Shown here one piece after another: positions 45,182-58,204 of a DNA stretch of 64,000 nt. The position numbers were made by a program, and so were the translations under genes. Location: assembly GCA_009733575.1 (NCBI GenBank), contig ML769549.1:1-64000 (forward strand). The letters are read 5' to 3'. The notes under the pieces were generated by a model, which saw only the letters and a program-made list of their open reading frames with translations, ran no database searches and was not told the DNA's origin. Source of the stretch: Gymnopus androsaceus JB14. Taxonomy: Eukaryota > Basidiomycota > Agaricomycetes > Agaricales > Omphalotaceae. Position 1 is the stretch's first letter, and every line of letters begins with the position of its first letter.

Positions 45182-45863
45182 CTAGGAGCTCAAAGGACTT
45201 ACATTGTTTCCACATGCCTGAAGCGACAAACCGCCTCCCAGATTCTCCGCAGTCTGATAAATACACTGGGCCTCACCCCACAATGCAGTTGCAGCGACTG
45301 ATTCAAACTTGCATGCAGTACCTCCACCTGCGGCGTTGCAAATCTCGCAGGAGATGATCCACTGCAAGAAAGATTTAAGAAATGGATCGGCGACGATTGC
45401 AATCGCTTGAGGAAAAACTCACTTGTGTGCCATCAGTTCCACAGGTAGCACCGAAAACCTGGCCATTGTCTGTACCCGGCCCATAAATACACTGGGTAGT
45501 GGCAGTTGCGTCGTAAGGCCTAGAAAGAGTGAGTATATCGAGAAAAAACGAAATCTACTACTTACTGAATCTGATACATGTTGGCAGTCGCGTCGAGTAG
45601 CGTAATATTCATCGAGTTGGCTATAGTAGCGCTCTGGAGATGAAAACACAGAAATCAGTACTCGGCAGGGCATGCGGATAGAAGAAATATCGCACAAAGA
45701 GGATGATACCAATGTATTCCGTAGGACTTTCGTCAAGAAACCACCCGGTAGCAGGCGATGCATGGATAATGACCGGTTCAGAAGGTGCTGTGGGGAAGCA
45801 AGTTTGCGCGGAAACCGCAAAAGAGGCGGCAAAGAGACCTAGGGCAAGATGCAAAGAGAGCAT
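45182..45863 (-). CDS. Small secreted cysteine-rich protein, four exons, 170 aa
   Basis: Exons: 45696-45863, 45566-45633, 45423-45519 and 45182-45361; introns 62, 46 and 61 bp (donors GTGCGA, GTAAGT, GTGAGT). The start MLSLHLALGLFAASFAVSAQ is a clear signal peptide, cut near AQ-TC. The mature part reads TCFPTAPSEPVIIHASPATG, SATIANSMNITLLDATANMY, TTQCIYGPGTDNGQVFGATC, WIISCEICNAAGGGTACKF and AQCIYQTAENLGG, with eight Cys that could form four disulfides. All joins keep frame, which supports the model. Frames extending upstream of this ATG lack the signal peptide context. The function is unknown; mushroom genomes hold many such secreted proteins. It is a good candidate for a live gene. Confidence 0.8.
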
Positions 45864-47984
45864 GATGATGGAGGAGGAGGAGAGGATTTCGCGGTGCCTT
45901 TTAATCATTTTGAGATAGGGTAGGGATGGCAGTTGTAACGGTGAACACACTCACACTGTGACCACACAGGCCGAAATGTATCACTCTTTGGAACGCTGTC
46001 ACTGTCGTTGATGCGATGATGATGTTCTGTTCTGTATCAGAGAGTATAATGGAGAAGCTGAAAAATATTGAGTCAGTGATGAACTTGAATGACAGAGAAT
46101 GTCCACATACAATTGTAACGACTTGCAGGCGGATAAAACCACTATCCGAATATATGCAATTGGCTCCTTCAAAGTTCAACCCTTGACACCAGGCCTTGCC
46201 GACTTCCTGGGGGTCAAGAGAATCACTTCAACTTGACCGTTAGGAGAAAGGTCAATCGTATTTGGCGTTATCACCTCCTAAGACTCTACATGAACATCGA
46301 AGAGGCAAATGAATCAGGCCACTCCAGCTCCGAAATTTTTGCTGGAAAGCATGACGATGATAATTCAGCTTCCATCAATCCCCTGGAACGTCATACCGAC
46401 CATACGTCCACAGATACAGAAATGAAATCGACCACGGAAGCCTGAGTTGGTGGCGGAAGGCTTGAACTGTGAGACATAGCCGCGTAGGCAGTCTTGCATG
46501 TGCGAAAGCGATTTATCGATGGATGGGGGATACTGGAACGGGAGAGGTGAGGCAAGATGCACATGATATTTTGGGCTACTCCAGAGGTCGATGATACTTC
46601 GGCCATGGGGCGTATGAGGGGGAGGATGAGCCTAAGATTTGGCGGAGGAGGGAGTGGGAGTGGGGGAGTGTGCGTCGAACCGGGTCGGAAACAATGACAA
46701 TATAACATGGCTGACCTCCTCGACAACAACTCTCCTAGGCCTGATTCAGCGCACCAACGCCGATCTCGTGAACGGGAGAGCCGCATCTAGTCTTGGTTGG
46801 TATATGTATGTCCATCCAAAGGTCCAGGACGCAGCATGGTAGCCGTTACGATTAGCCGCATTAGCCGCATTCGCAGGCTGCAGAGTTGACGCGCTGGTGA
46901 GCAGCGATCCGAGCCCGAGTCTTCATATAGCGAATTTGCATGGACATTGGCAGGCGAAGGAAGTACACGGTATCTGCCTCCACCAATGGCACACAGACAC
47001 TGCCGGATAAAGCTGGGCACGATTCTTCGCGAGAGAGGGTTACCGAGTCCGACTCCGATCGCATTTGACAATGGTAAGGATGAGAACGGATGGCACCAGG
47101 AGTGCTATGAGTTCGTGGAGTGGAAGCGTGAATTGTGATTGGAGTTCCGAGCCTCTTAGTACTGTTGTTGCTGCTACGCCTGCCCCGTGTCGGCTGTCGA
47201 GGACACAGTGTCCTATTAAAAAGAAGAACAGGAATTAGTATGAATGTGAATGTTAAACTAAGCTAAAACACAACGTACCCTGGCATCCACGCAAGCACGC
47301 AAAGGTCCTCCTCCTCCGCCTATTCCTCCGAAGTCTGCGAATCTAAACGCTGAAAACTCGGAGACGCAGACATGTTCATATTCAGCTCTCCACCTGCTCA
47401 CTGACCCTTCCGTCGTCGAATAAATCCGAATGATAATATAGCTCCAGCGTGAGGCGGTAGATGCGTTATTAGAAGGTAAGAGCTGGAGTTGTGTGACCGT
47501 CCACAAGCAACAGGGGCAGCCCGAATTTGAGTTATCAGTGGCTAGGAATCGAGCTGAGCGGAAGGATGCCATCATCTCCATTTTGGTCGTCGCGCCCGTT
47601 GTGGTTACTCCAGCAACGCGTTGAACATCTCCGATCTTCCAGCGATTCAACGATGCACGCGCAGTACATGGTCCGTAGTGTTCCCTACATCCTCCAGCTT
47701 CCGCCATAACCTCCTCCCACTCCATCAGGCTATTCATACACGTCGACTTTTTCTCGAATCACTGCATTCAGAACTAATGACGGAAACCTCGGAAAAGAAT
47801 ATGGCGAGTAGGCCATGGATGGGAGATAAGAAGACAGATGAAGAATCTCGAGTCGTCGGACATATGCAAGGGAGTAGGTCAGACAGCGATAAAACAATTT
47901 TCGAAGCTGTCGTGAACGTCGAGTACGACGACGAAAAGAGCCATGGTGTAAACACCGTTAGGCGACGTTCAATCATGTCCTCCA
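45864..47984. other. No confident gene
   Basis: Several frames of 60-160 codons exist (for example plus 46947-47138 ending DENGWHQECYEFVEWKREL, and minus 47258-47737). None shows a recognisable motif or a supported intron chain, and codon patterns look relic-like. Confidence 0.3.
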
Positions 47985-49030
47985 AACTTCACTTTCCTCC
48001 TCGCCAACTGTTCCGACTGGTCTGAGGAAGTAACATTTTCGGTAATACAAACAAGCTTTTCTTGACACGTCGTTGATGTTTAGAGAGATCGTGGATGATG
48101 AAAGTACACGGAGCCCAGCCTCGCGAATTCGATGCTGAAGACGACTGTTGGGTCCAAGGTCCTACAGCGCAACAGAATCGGGCACGCTTTGAAACAGTAT
48201 AAAGGGACAGGGATAGGAGCGGAGCGCAGGTGCGACAGTCGTGAATGCGTACGCCGACATTTAGCATTCAGATTGCGGATTAATTATGGTCTCAAGACGC
48301 AGACGCGGTTGCAGTCGCTGCCCATGAACTGTAGCCCAAAAATCTATTAATATTCGTCGAAATATCAGTCGCTTCTAGAGAACGCACCCCACTGATTGAA
48401 CCATTCCAAAGAGCTTGCAAACCGACCATAAACGACAGTCAACATATTTATCTTTGACCTTCAAATGACTGGGGCTTGGTCAGGGCTTGTGTGCAAGCCG
48501 TTTCATTTGTGAAGTCAGTTTCATGCTTGAGCGGAATTGGAGGATTCGGAGATAATGGTAAGGAAGAAAGGCAGGTCCCGAAAGATCGATAGTATCGGTA
48601 GCATGGGAGGGAAAGCAAAGAAGAAACAGATGTAGAACAGTAGAATGCAACCTGATAAAATTCTTCAGCGTTCACAAACAATAATGAGGGGATAGTAAGT
48701 AAGGACTCACTTCACGCAGGGAGCACTTGATGGATGTGAATGAAAATTGATATCTTTACGCCAACCCAGATTCACTGCTTTCACATTCAAGCGTAGAACC
48801 TTCTTGCGTTCTTTGACCTGAGCTACTGTATGCGGCGTAAGCGACGATGACCGCTGTCGACGACCCCGAGGCTTATAGAACAGGCTTCTTCCGGATCGTC
48901 ATAATGAAAGAAAAATCGCCGAGTAGTGCATTTCCGTTATAGGGTGGGAGGCGGACTTTGCTGGTTTTGCAATTTCTGGAGAAAATGCGAGAGCCTACGT
49001 CCATTTTGACAAGAATGGTAGACTGAGAGA
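47985..49030 (-). pseudogene. Copy B of the duplicated unknown gene, rearranged
   Basis: At the DNA level, 48095-48440 aligns with 43790-44130: shared CCCATGAACTGTA(A/G)(C/G)CCAAAAAT, GAACGCAC(T/C)CCACT and CCAAAGAGCTT. 48935-49010 aligns with 44210-44300 (GGGTGGGAGGCGGAC versus GCTGGGAGGCGGATA, then CCATTTTGA). In copy B these two parts are separated by about 480 bp (48450-48930) that itself resembles the 5' part of copy A (AACAATGAGGG near 44915 and 48682). So gene order differs between copies. No frame survives; function unknown. Confidence 0.45.
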
Positions 49031-49214
49031 GACGTTGCCCAGGACGTTGAAGTTCAAGTCAAATAGGCGCGATCACATGAGTCATCACCGCGTCTTTATC
49101 AACTCATGCCAAACTCACCTTTTGTGTACCCTATTGGTCAAGCGAAGACGTACGATCTGGGTAGTACCGACCTAGGATATGCACAAGGGACGGAATTCTG
49201 AATTGGATCAGGTG

Positions 49215-50060
49215 TGTAAAGACGAAGCTTGCTGCTCAGACTAATATTTACCGGTACACTCTCTACTGTCCTCGTCTATCTTTACTATCGTCACCGTCAC
49301 CAACACCTTGAAATCCCCTCCATTGATGCCCAATTCCAGTCGGATAACCTTTTCCTAGCACCACCCTTGAAGGAATCATCGTCGCTTAATGAATACAGGG
49401 CGTTCACGTTGATGAACTTGCTAATGCGACGGGAATTTTTATGTATGTTATTTGCTCATCTCTCAAGCATAATGTGCACCCACTAATCCTGTGGAATTAG
49501 CTTGGATTTTGCATTACTTGGATATTCGCCGTATTTTCAAAGAGATCTCCGAGGATGTAGCAAACATCGTTGATCAGTCTTTGCTTATGACGAATGCGTT
49601 TGAGCTCCTTCATTCACATCCAAGTACATGGTTTCATATTGTTCGTTCAGCTCTACTGCTCGATTCGACGATGAGCCCACGAAAAACTTTCTCCGTATGT
49701 CCAAAGAGCTTGTTGTTCGCTTCCGCTCCTTTCAACGTTGCTTACAAGCCCCTAAGAAGATGTAGAACTGGTTCAAGGAGCCCGGAAACGAACATTAATT
49801 CACGGGTGCCATGAAGTTTACTAGCGAAGCATTGTATCCTTCACCTCTAAGTATCGATTTCTGAATCTTAAATCTCCTCCTCCTCCTCCTCAAGAGCTCA
49901 TGGTGCTTAGTATATCGGTATCGAAGGTGATAAAATAAAGCCAGGAAATGCAGTTGTGGATGTCAGAGGAAATATCGGTGTAGTGAAGTTTGCTCTACGA
50001 AAAGGTGTTCCAAGGTTGTGCTATGTTGAGCACCAAATCGAAGCTTTTCCAACTTTCACC
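49215..50060 (+). pseudogene. Coding-like relic, unrecognised, with one plausible intron
   Basis: The frame from about 49229 reads a membrane-anchor-like start (FTGTLSTVLVYLYYRHRHQH), then IPSIDAQFQSDNLFLAPPLK and EYRAFTLMNLLMRREFL. A short intron (donor GTATGT at about 49442, acceptor GAATTAG near 49500) joins it in frame to WILHYLDIRRIFKEISEDVA and TNAFELLHSHPSTWFHIVRS. After a shift near 49690 (MSKELVVRFRSFQRCLQAPK) stops appear. A later fragment near 49910-50020 reads YIGIEGDKIKPGNAVVDVRG. I do not know the family. The mixture of well-kept and broken parts suggests a pseudogene. Confidence 0.4.
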
Positions 50061-53000
50061 GATCCTTCCTCATGATTTTTCTGCCTTAGTTTCGGAACAA
50101 AAAGCACCCAGAGGCGCTCTAGAAGGGACGAGTTTGTAAGTGAGAAGTGTACGATCGTTAAAAAGATCAATTACCCATCTATGGTTTTGCAGCGCACGAC
50201 TTGTTCACTCCCCAGCCTATCAAAAATGTCGCCGTATACTCCTCTGTATGGTTATCCATGAATGACCTGACAAGGATCAGAGGGATTCTCATTTACCTTC
50301 GCCCTGCTGCTAGAACGCATTCCAGACTAATCAGTTTTAAAACACTGGTATCGCATACTACTGAAGATCTTGGCATGGATACCGGGTAACGTTGCTCCAA
50401 TTGTACCGTATCCCTCGCTTGGCAGCGGGGTAGAGTTCTTTGACGGCTTTTGATTTACAGGTGAGCATATGAAGTTTACAGGCCCATGTACTACGGCAAG
50501 GAAAGGATGTATGAGGAATATGCTCAGTTGGACGGACAGTGGATGTAGGAAGTGAAGCCAACAATACTTGATTTAACCGTCGTGCGTCAGTAATGATAAT
50601 TCTCGCCTCCAACAAAGCCAGAATCTGATAATTTCAGTCGTACACCATACACATGCATAACACATACAGTAAATCTGCACCCATTCAACAGAGGCCATGC
50701 CCGCCGAACCCAGCCAGAGACTCCATCGCTACCTCTAACGCCAGCGCCGGCACCGGCACCCTCCGACCAGCGTCAGCACCAGTTTAACCATTAGATACAG
50801 CTCCACCAACACTTCCACTTTCACATCCACTCGAAGATCCAGCGCTTGCTCTCCGAGTTCTTGAGATACAAGGGGTCTCCGTAGCCGCACTGTAGGAAAT
50901 ATTCAGTATAACTGTTGACATGAAGCAAGGGAAGAAAACCAAAAGATGACAAAACTTACAAAGTCGCAGTAGACTCCTTTGCATAAATCCTAAAGTATTG
51001 GCTTCTCCATTTCGCAAAATTCCTTGGGATGACTTGCTCCTGCAATGCGCGCTTCGCTTGGGGCGAGACCAAAGACGACGGCGGTTCAATGGGCAAAGAG
51101 GAAGGCGATGTATATGAGATCGAAATTCGTTTTCTGCAGCCATTGAAGATATGTGTTTTATTGCGTAACCTTTCTTGAATTTGCTATCAAAATCAAAAGC
51201 GGTAGTCGTGAGTTGTGAGTTGAGGGGCGAGGATAATCGAGAAAACTGAGCTAGGATCCGTTCTAGGGCCATCTGACATGATCTATGACGAAAAACATTC
51301 TCCTCCGTGGTTTTTTACCTAAGAAATCGCCATTGTACAAATGGTATAAGAATTGTTCTTCTTGGATATGTGGAGCTACAGGGAGCATGGATAAGTAAAG
51401 ATTTCGACCAAGGCCGATCGTCCAATAATCCACCTACCACAGATTCTTCCAGAGATCGAAACTTGCAGGCTGCGTAATATTATATCTTGAAGGAAAAAAA
51501 TTCCAATGCGGAATCCCACAAGGATTGAGGAGCTGTAAAAACAGAGGTTCGTGATGGGAAAATTGCTGATCACAGCCACAATCTTCCTCCTGCGTTCATC
51601 GCTTTTGCTCTGCAATCCACATGTAGAGGAGCAAAAGCTAAAGTGAATGGCATGTCTTTAATCCTTCCATCGATGTCCGCGCTAAGATAACTGCATGCGT
51701 TTCTATCTGCAACCTCAGTACTATCATGCCGACGGCCGTGGCCCGTCACATACTAAGTCCGCGATTTCTCTTGTCTTTCTGCCTCAAAAGATACCAGCCA
51801 GCGTAATTCCGCCTTCAGTTTTGATGACTAGAGGTAAAGAAGATTCGCTGGTTTCAAATCCAATCTTAGTATTTATCTTCAGTCCCAGCGGCTGTGGGAC
51901 ATGATCGATCCACGTATTTTTCTATCCCGCCGTGAGTCGGTGAATGCGAAATGAAAGAACCCTAGCTTTCAGATAACATTGACAGCATGGACCCCAGCCA
52001 AATGGACAGATAACGACGATTGACGCGTGATGATGATATCAATAGCAGTCAACAGCTGTAGATATCGAACTTCCTTCCTTCTTTCATGTCATTGTTCGAA
52101 TTGGCCAGTCAGAAAATAGCAGGGCGAGCCATCAAATCTGCACTCACATCGGCGACTTTCTTATCTTATAACACGCCTCAACAAAGCTTTCTGCCATGTT
52201 CTGTAATCAACTCCAGCTGTGAATCTCTGCCGTATTTCAGCATCGAGGTTAGGTCATTGTATTAGAAGAGATGGAGCAAAAATTTTGGCAAGTAGACGTA
52301 AAATGTTGAACATCTCATATCTTGAACTCGTTGTAAGTTGCCACTCCGCCGAATTAAACAATCTGTTTACTACAATCTGACCACAGGTCGCAAATAAATT
52401 GGGGCTGATTTTACACTACAACGACCACCGCTGGCTGGGTTTCAAAGCTTCCATACAATGTGCGGCTTTCATGCTATCTTGGACATTATTGCAAACCGAT
52501 AACGAATAGCTTCTATTGTCTCATGGCCCAGCGAAAGATTTCAAGTTTGAGCGTAATTTTCGCTCGGCAGGGACAAATAAAAGTCGGGATTCCTCATGGT
52601 CACTGGCATCCCAGCGAGCTTTTGTAATGGTCATTCTTCGTTCAAGGTATGTAATCTTTTTCGGTCCTTGGTGTTTATTAAATTTTGGCATTCGTTTGAT
52701 TGCTAGAAAGCTGTCTATGCCTAATACAATGTGTAAGTCGCCTCTTCTCCGAGTCCTAGTTGGTCACTAAATCGGTCATAGCTATAGATTTATTGGTGCG
52801 ATAACATGTCGACGAAATGAGTCAATCTTGAGAAGTGAAAAAAGGATTTCATGGCGGAATCTTGCGTTAGAGTCTTTGAAAGTCGAGTCAGAGGTTTTGT
52901 ATGACTCTACTGACGCCTACAACCTGTTTTAACAGCATTTGTCGAGATCTTGACATCGTATCACATGTTGATTTCCGAGAGAGAGCAGCGATTCTGAAAG

Positions 53001-55131
53001 GAGGAAGGAAAACTCTCGGACATGTGCCATGGACTAGTTGATCTCACGTTCAGGAGGTATACTAATAACCGATGGGACTGGTGTCCGAGTCCGAATCAAG
53101 GAACATGCCGCTGTCGGAGCGTAGTCTTGTATAAGTACGCGAGATTCAGTTGTGAATCTCTTTGCTTGTCCTTTCCGAAAAGCCTCCCTGTTACCTCGTA
53201 TCGTGGCTGTGTTTGCGTTGTGTAAATACACGCATTCTTCCAATTTATACTACACGAGTATCCTTTTCCTTACATCACTACCCTCCACGTTTTTTGTTTT
53301 TCCTTCACTGTCCAAAACGCTCACCACTTCTGCAAGGAGAAAATGTGCCAACAAATCGCGTAGGTTCACCTATACCATTCCTCTCAACTTTTCGCTGATG
53401 ACGCGACTTTAATTTAGCGAAGGAACAAGATGGTTGAAATGTGGCGTACGCTTCGCGTGATTCTTTTGACGGAGTCAAAAATTGATACATTCGTTTTAGC
53501 ATTTCCAAAGGCATCTGGTCACCGCTATCATGGACTGCAATTCTACTCGTTGCGAACGAAGCTACGTTCACCCACCGAATTGTCGACAGCCGACCTGCGC
53601 CAAAGTAGGTCTAAGTCCTCGAGGTATCTTGTTTGTCCTTTGATCACATGAACCTTTTTCGCAATCTATAGAATTTTGGCCGAGAAATACAAAGAGACAT
53701 TGACCGAGTGGACGAGTTCTGCTTTGCATGCAGGGCAGCACAGGCACGGGATGCACGGTTGAATGGCAGGTAACAATGCAAACAGTAGACCTTGGGAAGC
53801 TCGCTGAAGCGAGGCGTCACTGGGACTGTTATTTTCTGTATGTTGGCCGTCATGCGCTTCTTTTCCTCATTTATTCTAAACCTACCCTCGTTTTGCGAGT
53901 GACACAGTTTTGGTGTAAATTAAGACCGCTTCGCAGTGGGCCCTGGGCTGCCTGCAAGCTTGTCATTCGTTGTATTGTACCATTGGGTCTAGCGCCATTC
54001 TGTATTGCTGTTATCTTACACTGGCAGAAGTTACGTTGAAATTGGAATATTCTTCACGCTTTAACTCTCACTGCTGAATCTAAGACTCTCCACGTTCGTG
54101 AACAAGACGCGACAATGGAAGAGCGAGGATGGAAGATTTCAACGGATATCCTGTGTAGGTGGATCTGCTCTTTTAGGACTAAAAACGTGCGAGAATATGC
54201 TAAGTGAAAGTTTAGAGCCACAGTGAATGATAACAGTGCAACCGAGTCTGTCTACAACAATCTCAAGATATGCAGTTGCGCGTATCACGATGATCCGTCC
54301 GTGTGCATGATTACAATTAGGATTCGATTGTTGTAAGTAGTGTTGGATCGTTAAAATTCGGAACTACACCCACTACTAGCGCGCTGAAACGCAGGATAGG
54401 TACGTTTTTGGCTTAAAAACTTGCCATACAACTAGGGACTGCTAGTATCTTTAGTACCCAATAACGATTGAATTATGAAGAGAATAAAACGCATACCTAA
54501 AACCGATATTCAGTCGCGCTTCCGAGTTCTTATTCAATTGCGCCACATTTGATCCGCTTCCTCTCGCAATGACACCAGCTACAGCTGGTAGTAGTACTAG
54601 TAGTACAAGAATAGAATTGGTGCATTCAGCGTTTATTGTACAATAAGTACTGGAAGGGCGCATTTAAATAAGTGAAGCTGAAAACTTGGTGTCCAGTTGC
54701 AGACACATTTAAAATGGGAGTATTTCATGAGCTAAGCGTCAATTTGGGACAGTTTCTTCAAGACCCTAGCGTCTGGGGAAGTAGCCTAGTACTTATCTAC
54801 GACGCCTGTATCAAGTATGCCCGACAGTCATGTGGGAGTAAACATGGTTCTTTGTTGTATATCTGTCACTGCATCTGGATCTCGAACTTGAATTGATATT
54901 CGGTTACAGTATTTGGAGCGTATGCCCATGCGTTTAAGCAGGCCTAATTAATAGTAAACTTTCGTCTCGTCCTTGGTCAAAGCACGAGGTCCTCATCCCA
55001 CCGGAGTCCGGGATCCCAGTCAATAGTTACTAGGACTTGTCCTAAATGATCGAGATTTTCGACATTCAAGCTGAAAACAACGATGGTTCGATAAAGGTAA
55101 TTTGGGAGAACATAGTACGCGGCTTGACCCA
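50061..55131. other. About 5 kb without a supportable gene
   Basis: Frames up to 162 codons occur (minus 50784-51272, ending SSSGCESGSVGGAVSNG) but none has recognisable motifs. A (TAGTAC)-like short repeat sits at 54590-54605. Gene remnants are possible but I cannot define any. Confidence 0.35.
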
Positions 55132-55365
55132 TCAGTTATCCACTAAATCAGTTATACATATTCCTTGTACGCTAGGACTATGTACATGGATGCGGACATA
55201 AGAAAATGTTTCCGCATTCTTGTGCTGCCCTACGATTTTTCTGTCAACTGTCCATGTGCCGAATGTTAAGGATCCAAGGTCCCCAGCTCGTCGACCTGCG
55301 AAAGCACAACATTTAGACAGTCCCAGGTAGCCAGAACACCATGTCCTCGACACCGTGAACTTAGA
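55132..55365 (-). pseudogene. Relic of a second S10 carboxypeptidase C-terminus
   Basis: The minus-strand frame contains GTWTVDRKIVGQHKNAETFS then YVRIHVHSPSVQ. This matches the intact gene next door position for position: [20 protein letters not shown] then [12 protein letters not shown]. The catalytic His (GAGHEVP) is not preserved in the relic (VHSPSVQ). No other exon of this copy is clear up to 55900. It is best read as the remains of a tandem duplicate lying downstream of the living copy in the same orientation. Confidence 0.6.
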
Positions 55366-55974
55366 GTCCTAGGCGCAATTCAAGATTTTCTCGGACGTTG
55401 AACATATAAACATTTTCTAGTACTTACTTTCTACCAGTGAAGATTCATAAAGGAAGTTTATTCGTCCCTAGATAGAAAATATTTAGTCGTGAATTGGATT
55501 AACCTTCGAAGAAAACCGCACCATAAATGCCCGAATTTCGATGATCCGAACATGACCTGCCAGTTCTCTATGTAGTTCCTCTACTCGGTCAATCGTAGAA
55601 AGGAATAGGCTGAGCGCTGAAGGATGGTTAAATAGATTGTACAAGTAACGTCACCATGTCAATTGCATTAACTTCGGTGAAGCAATTTTGGTTAGGCTGC
55701 ATGAGGAAGAACGTCTAGAAGGAAAAGAGGACTGAATACACATGTAATTTTTGCAAGGTCTTCGATGCCACGATAAATCTCTCACCACTATTGACTGCGC
55801 ATTTATACATAACAACCAAAGAACGAACGGCTTCAAAAAGAACTATACCATGGGAGCACGTATGATTCAAAACAAAGGTAGGCATTTTCAACTTCAACGT
55901 TGTATTCAAAACGATACAGTTACACCCAAAGTTACACCGTACAACCAAAGATCTGGAAAGAAAAGGTTTAATGC

Positions 55975-58204
55975 TCATGTGGAAGTCAAAGATTGGTTCG
56001 ACATGATCTGCGTAAACATCTGCAACGCCGCTTGTCCATACGCCAAATTACCAAACTGCAAAGAAGAACATTGAGATTAGAACATCGACAAGCGAAGCAG
56101 AAATCAGAAAAATAAAATAAAATAACGAACCTTGTACGCAGGAACTTCATGCCCTGCACCATAAACTCTGATATAGGAAAATGTGCCGGCATTCTTGACC
56201 TGGCCAGCGAGCTGACCATCGACAGTCCAGTCAGAAAAGGATTGCTTCGCTAGAAGGGACGTGAATTGCATGTTGAGGTTGGCAACCTGTAAGAAACAAA
56301 ATCGTCTGTGAGCGATCGGGAAAGCAGCATCAAGAGACTAACCATCGCTTCCACTCCGTTAAAATTAAGGATGTAGTCCTGGAAGAAGGTAGCATGAATA
56401 CATGTACTGACCGTGTCGAACAAATGCAGCAGGACTTACAGCGTCGCCGTCATAAATGACCACTCGAACCTGCCAATGACCAAGTTAGAATATTAGATAT
56501 AAGATAGCCAAAGAGTAGCACGTACTCCTGCATTAATGACCGTCTCAAGGTCGGGGCTAGAGGTTCTCATCCAGTCACCTAGAATTTGGACACATCAGCA
56601 AATCGAAGCCAAAACACCAAAATATTACCCCATACCAGTAGCAGCAAAATTATCGTACACATTGTCATTGGTCTCCTGCCAGGTCGATTCAGCACCGACT
56701 TTGGTTTCAATGGTTTTGAGATAGGATGTTAAATCTGGAGGGTATGGATCTGGGTTTGTAGCGAGGATATAGTAAACCTTGTTGGCCTGAAGTCAGTCCT
56801 GATGTGCGTAAGGGTAGAAGGGAGACAAACGTCAAAGTTCCCTGCCAAAGGCGATAGAATCTTGTCATTGCAGAATGACTGAGCAGCGGAGCACACTGCA
56901 TTTGTGCCATCGTTGTTACAAGCGGTTATCTTTACAAAGAAGCATACAATCAGGGTACTGTTGCGTGGTAGATGAGTAGTCCGAACCTGCTCTTTGCATC
57001 CTGTTGAGGACAGGAACGAGTTGTTGGCGCTTGTAATGGTAGAAGTGGAGACCAAAGAATGGTACGGGTTTGAACCAGCATATGTGATGTATCCAGGGTA
57101 TTGAGACAGCGGATCCTGGAATCGACGTAACACCCAGAGGTAGATCCTAAAAAACTTTGAACACTCACGGTCAAACCGTCACCAACTCCCAACGTTTTTA
57201 GGTTCAAGGTGATCCCGGAGATCGTTCCTGCCGCGATAGCAGCATTCTGTGACAAGAAGTACCTTGAATTTTAAAGTTAGTCCTACATTCTGCGTATATA
57301 CGATTAAGAACACTAGCGGTACTCACGCGGCAAAAGTCGGTCCGTAGTGACCACCGTAACTGACAACCGAAGGGTAGTTGTGAGGAGAGCCGAGAATGAT
57401 AGGAGAGAGAGGACGTACGATTCAGTCCAAATAGCAAGATCGTGACTCTGCAGGCCTGAAAATCTGCTATCGGAGAGGAAGATTTGTAAAAAGGTCCAGA
57501 CATCGGCAGCGGCCTCTTCGGACGTGCCCACATCCATGGTCCCATGCGAAAAGCCGACTCCAACAGGTTGGTCGATATACAGCACATTCGCAACGTTGTT
57601 CCAAGAGAAGGGATTTAGTGCTACGGCTGTACTGGCGTTGTTGATTCGGCAAGGGCCGTTCTCTTGGAATAGGCCTAACATGCTCGAGCTTCCAGGCTAT
57701 GAAAGATATCGGTCAGCTGTAAGAAAAATCTTGGAGAAAGATGATGACGACTTACGCCGCCGTTGAACCAGAGCGAAAGAGGAGCTGTGGCATTGTTTTC
57801 CCGGGCAGAAAAGTACCAGAAGCTGTCAGACGAAAAAGCCGTGAGTTTACTCGAGTACGTTGAATGCCGACGTACAATATACTCTCGGTAGATGTCAAGT
57901 CTCCATATCCAGATGCCGAGAAAACGCTAGGCGTTGTTTCTGCAGAAGGGAGAAGAAGTATCGCTCAGTACACCAACTGGATACAAACCCAGTAGTTTGG
58001 CGTACCACAAATTCTGTGTTTTGAACCGCACGGATCTTCCCCGGAGTGGTTGCAGAGATTGAGAGGTCTGAAGGTTTTACAGAGCCTCGAGTGTTACCAG
58101 AGTTGTTTCGTACGCCACCATGAAACACTATTTACAATGGGAACCTGTCCTCCAAAGGCAAGAGGCAATACCCCAAGCAGCGTTGTAAGCAACGAAAGCA
58201 GCAT
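55975..58204 (-). CDS. Serine carboxypeptidase, family S10, 14 exons, about 489 aa
   Basis: Exons (high to low): 58204-58006, 57939-57876, 57822-57756, 57696-57419, 57359-57327, 57262-57169, 57115-56987, 56929-56831, 56786-56636, 56578-56526, 56469-56440, 56378-56343, 56286-56131, 56055-55975; introns 44-75 bp. The start [20 protein letters not shown] is a signal peptide. Family landmarks: PLSLWFNGG + [36 protein letters not shown] + [10 protein letters not shown] (catalytic Ser), [10 protein letters not shown] + DYILNFNG (catalytic Asp), [13 protein letters not shown] (catalytic His). It would trim C-terminal residues from peptides in the secretory route, vacuole or outside the cell. Oddity: exon 1 is in frame overall, but the stretch encoding [15 protein letters not shown] to NTEF reads one frame over. 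This implies two compensating indels (near 58127 and near 58012), with a stop in the nominal frame. The rest is intact, so a sequence error is possible. Confidence 0.85.
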
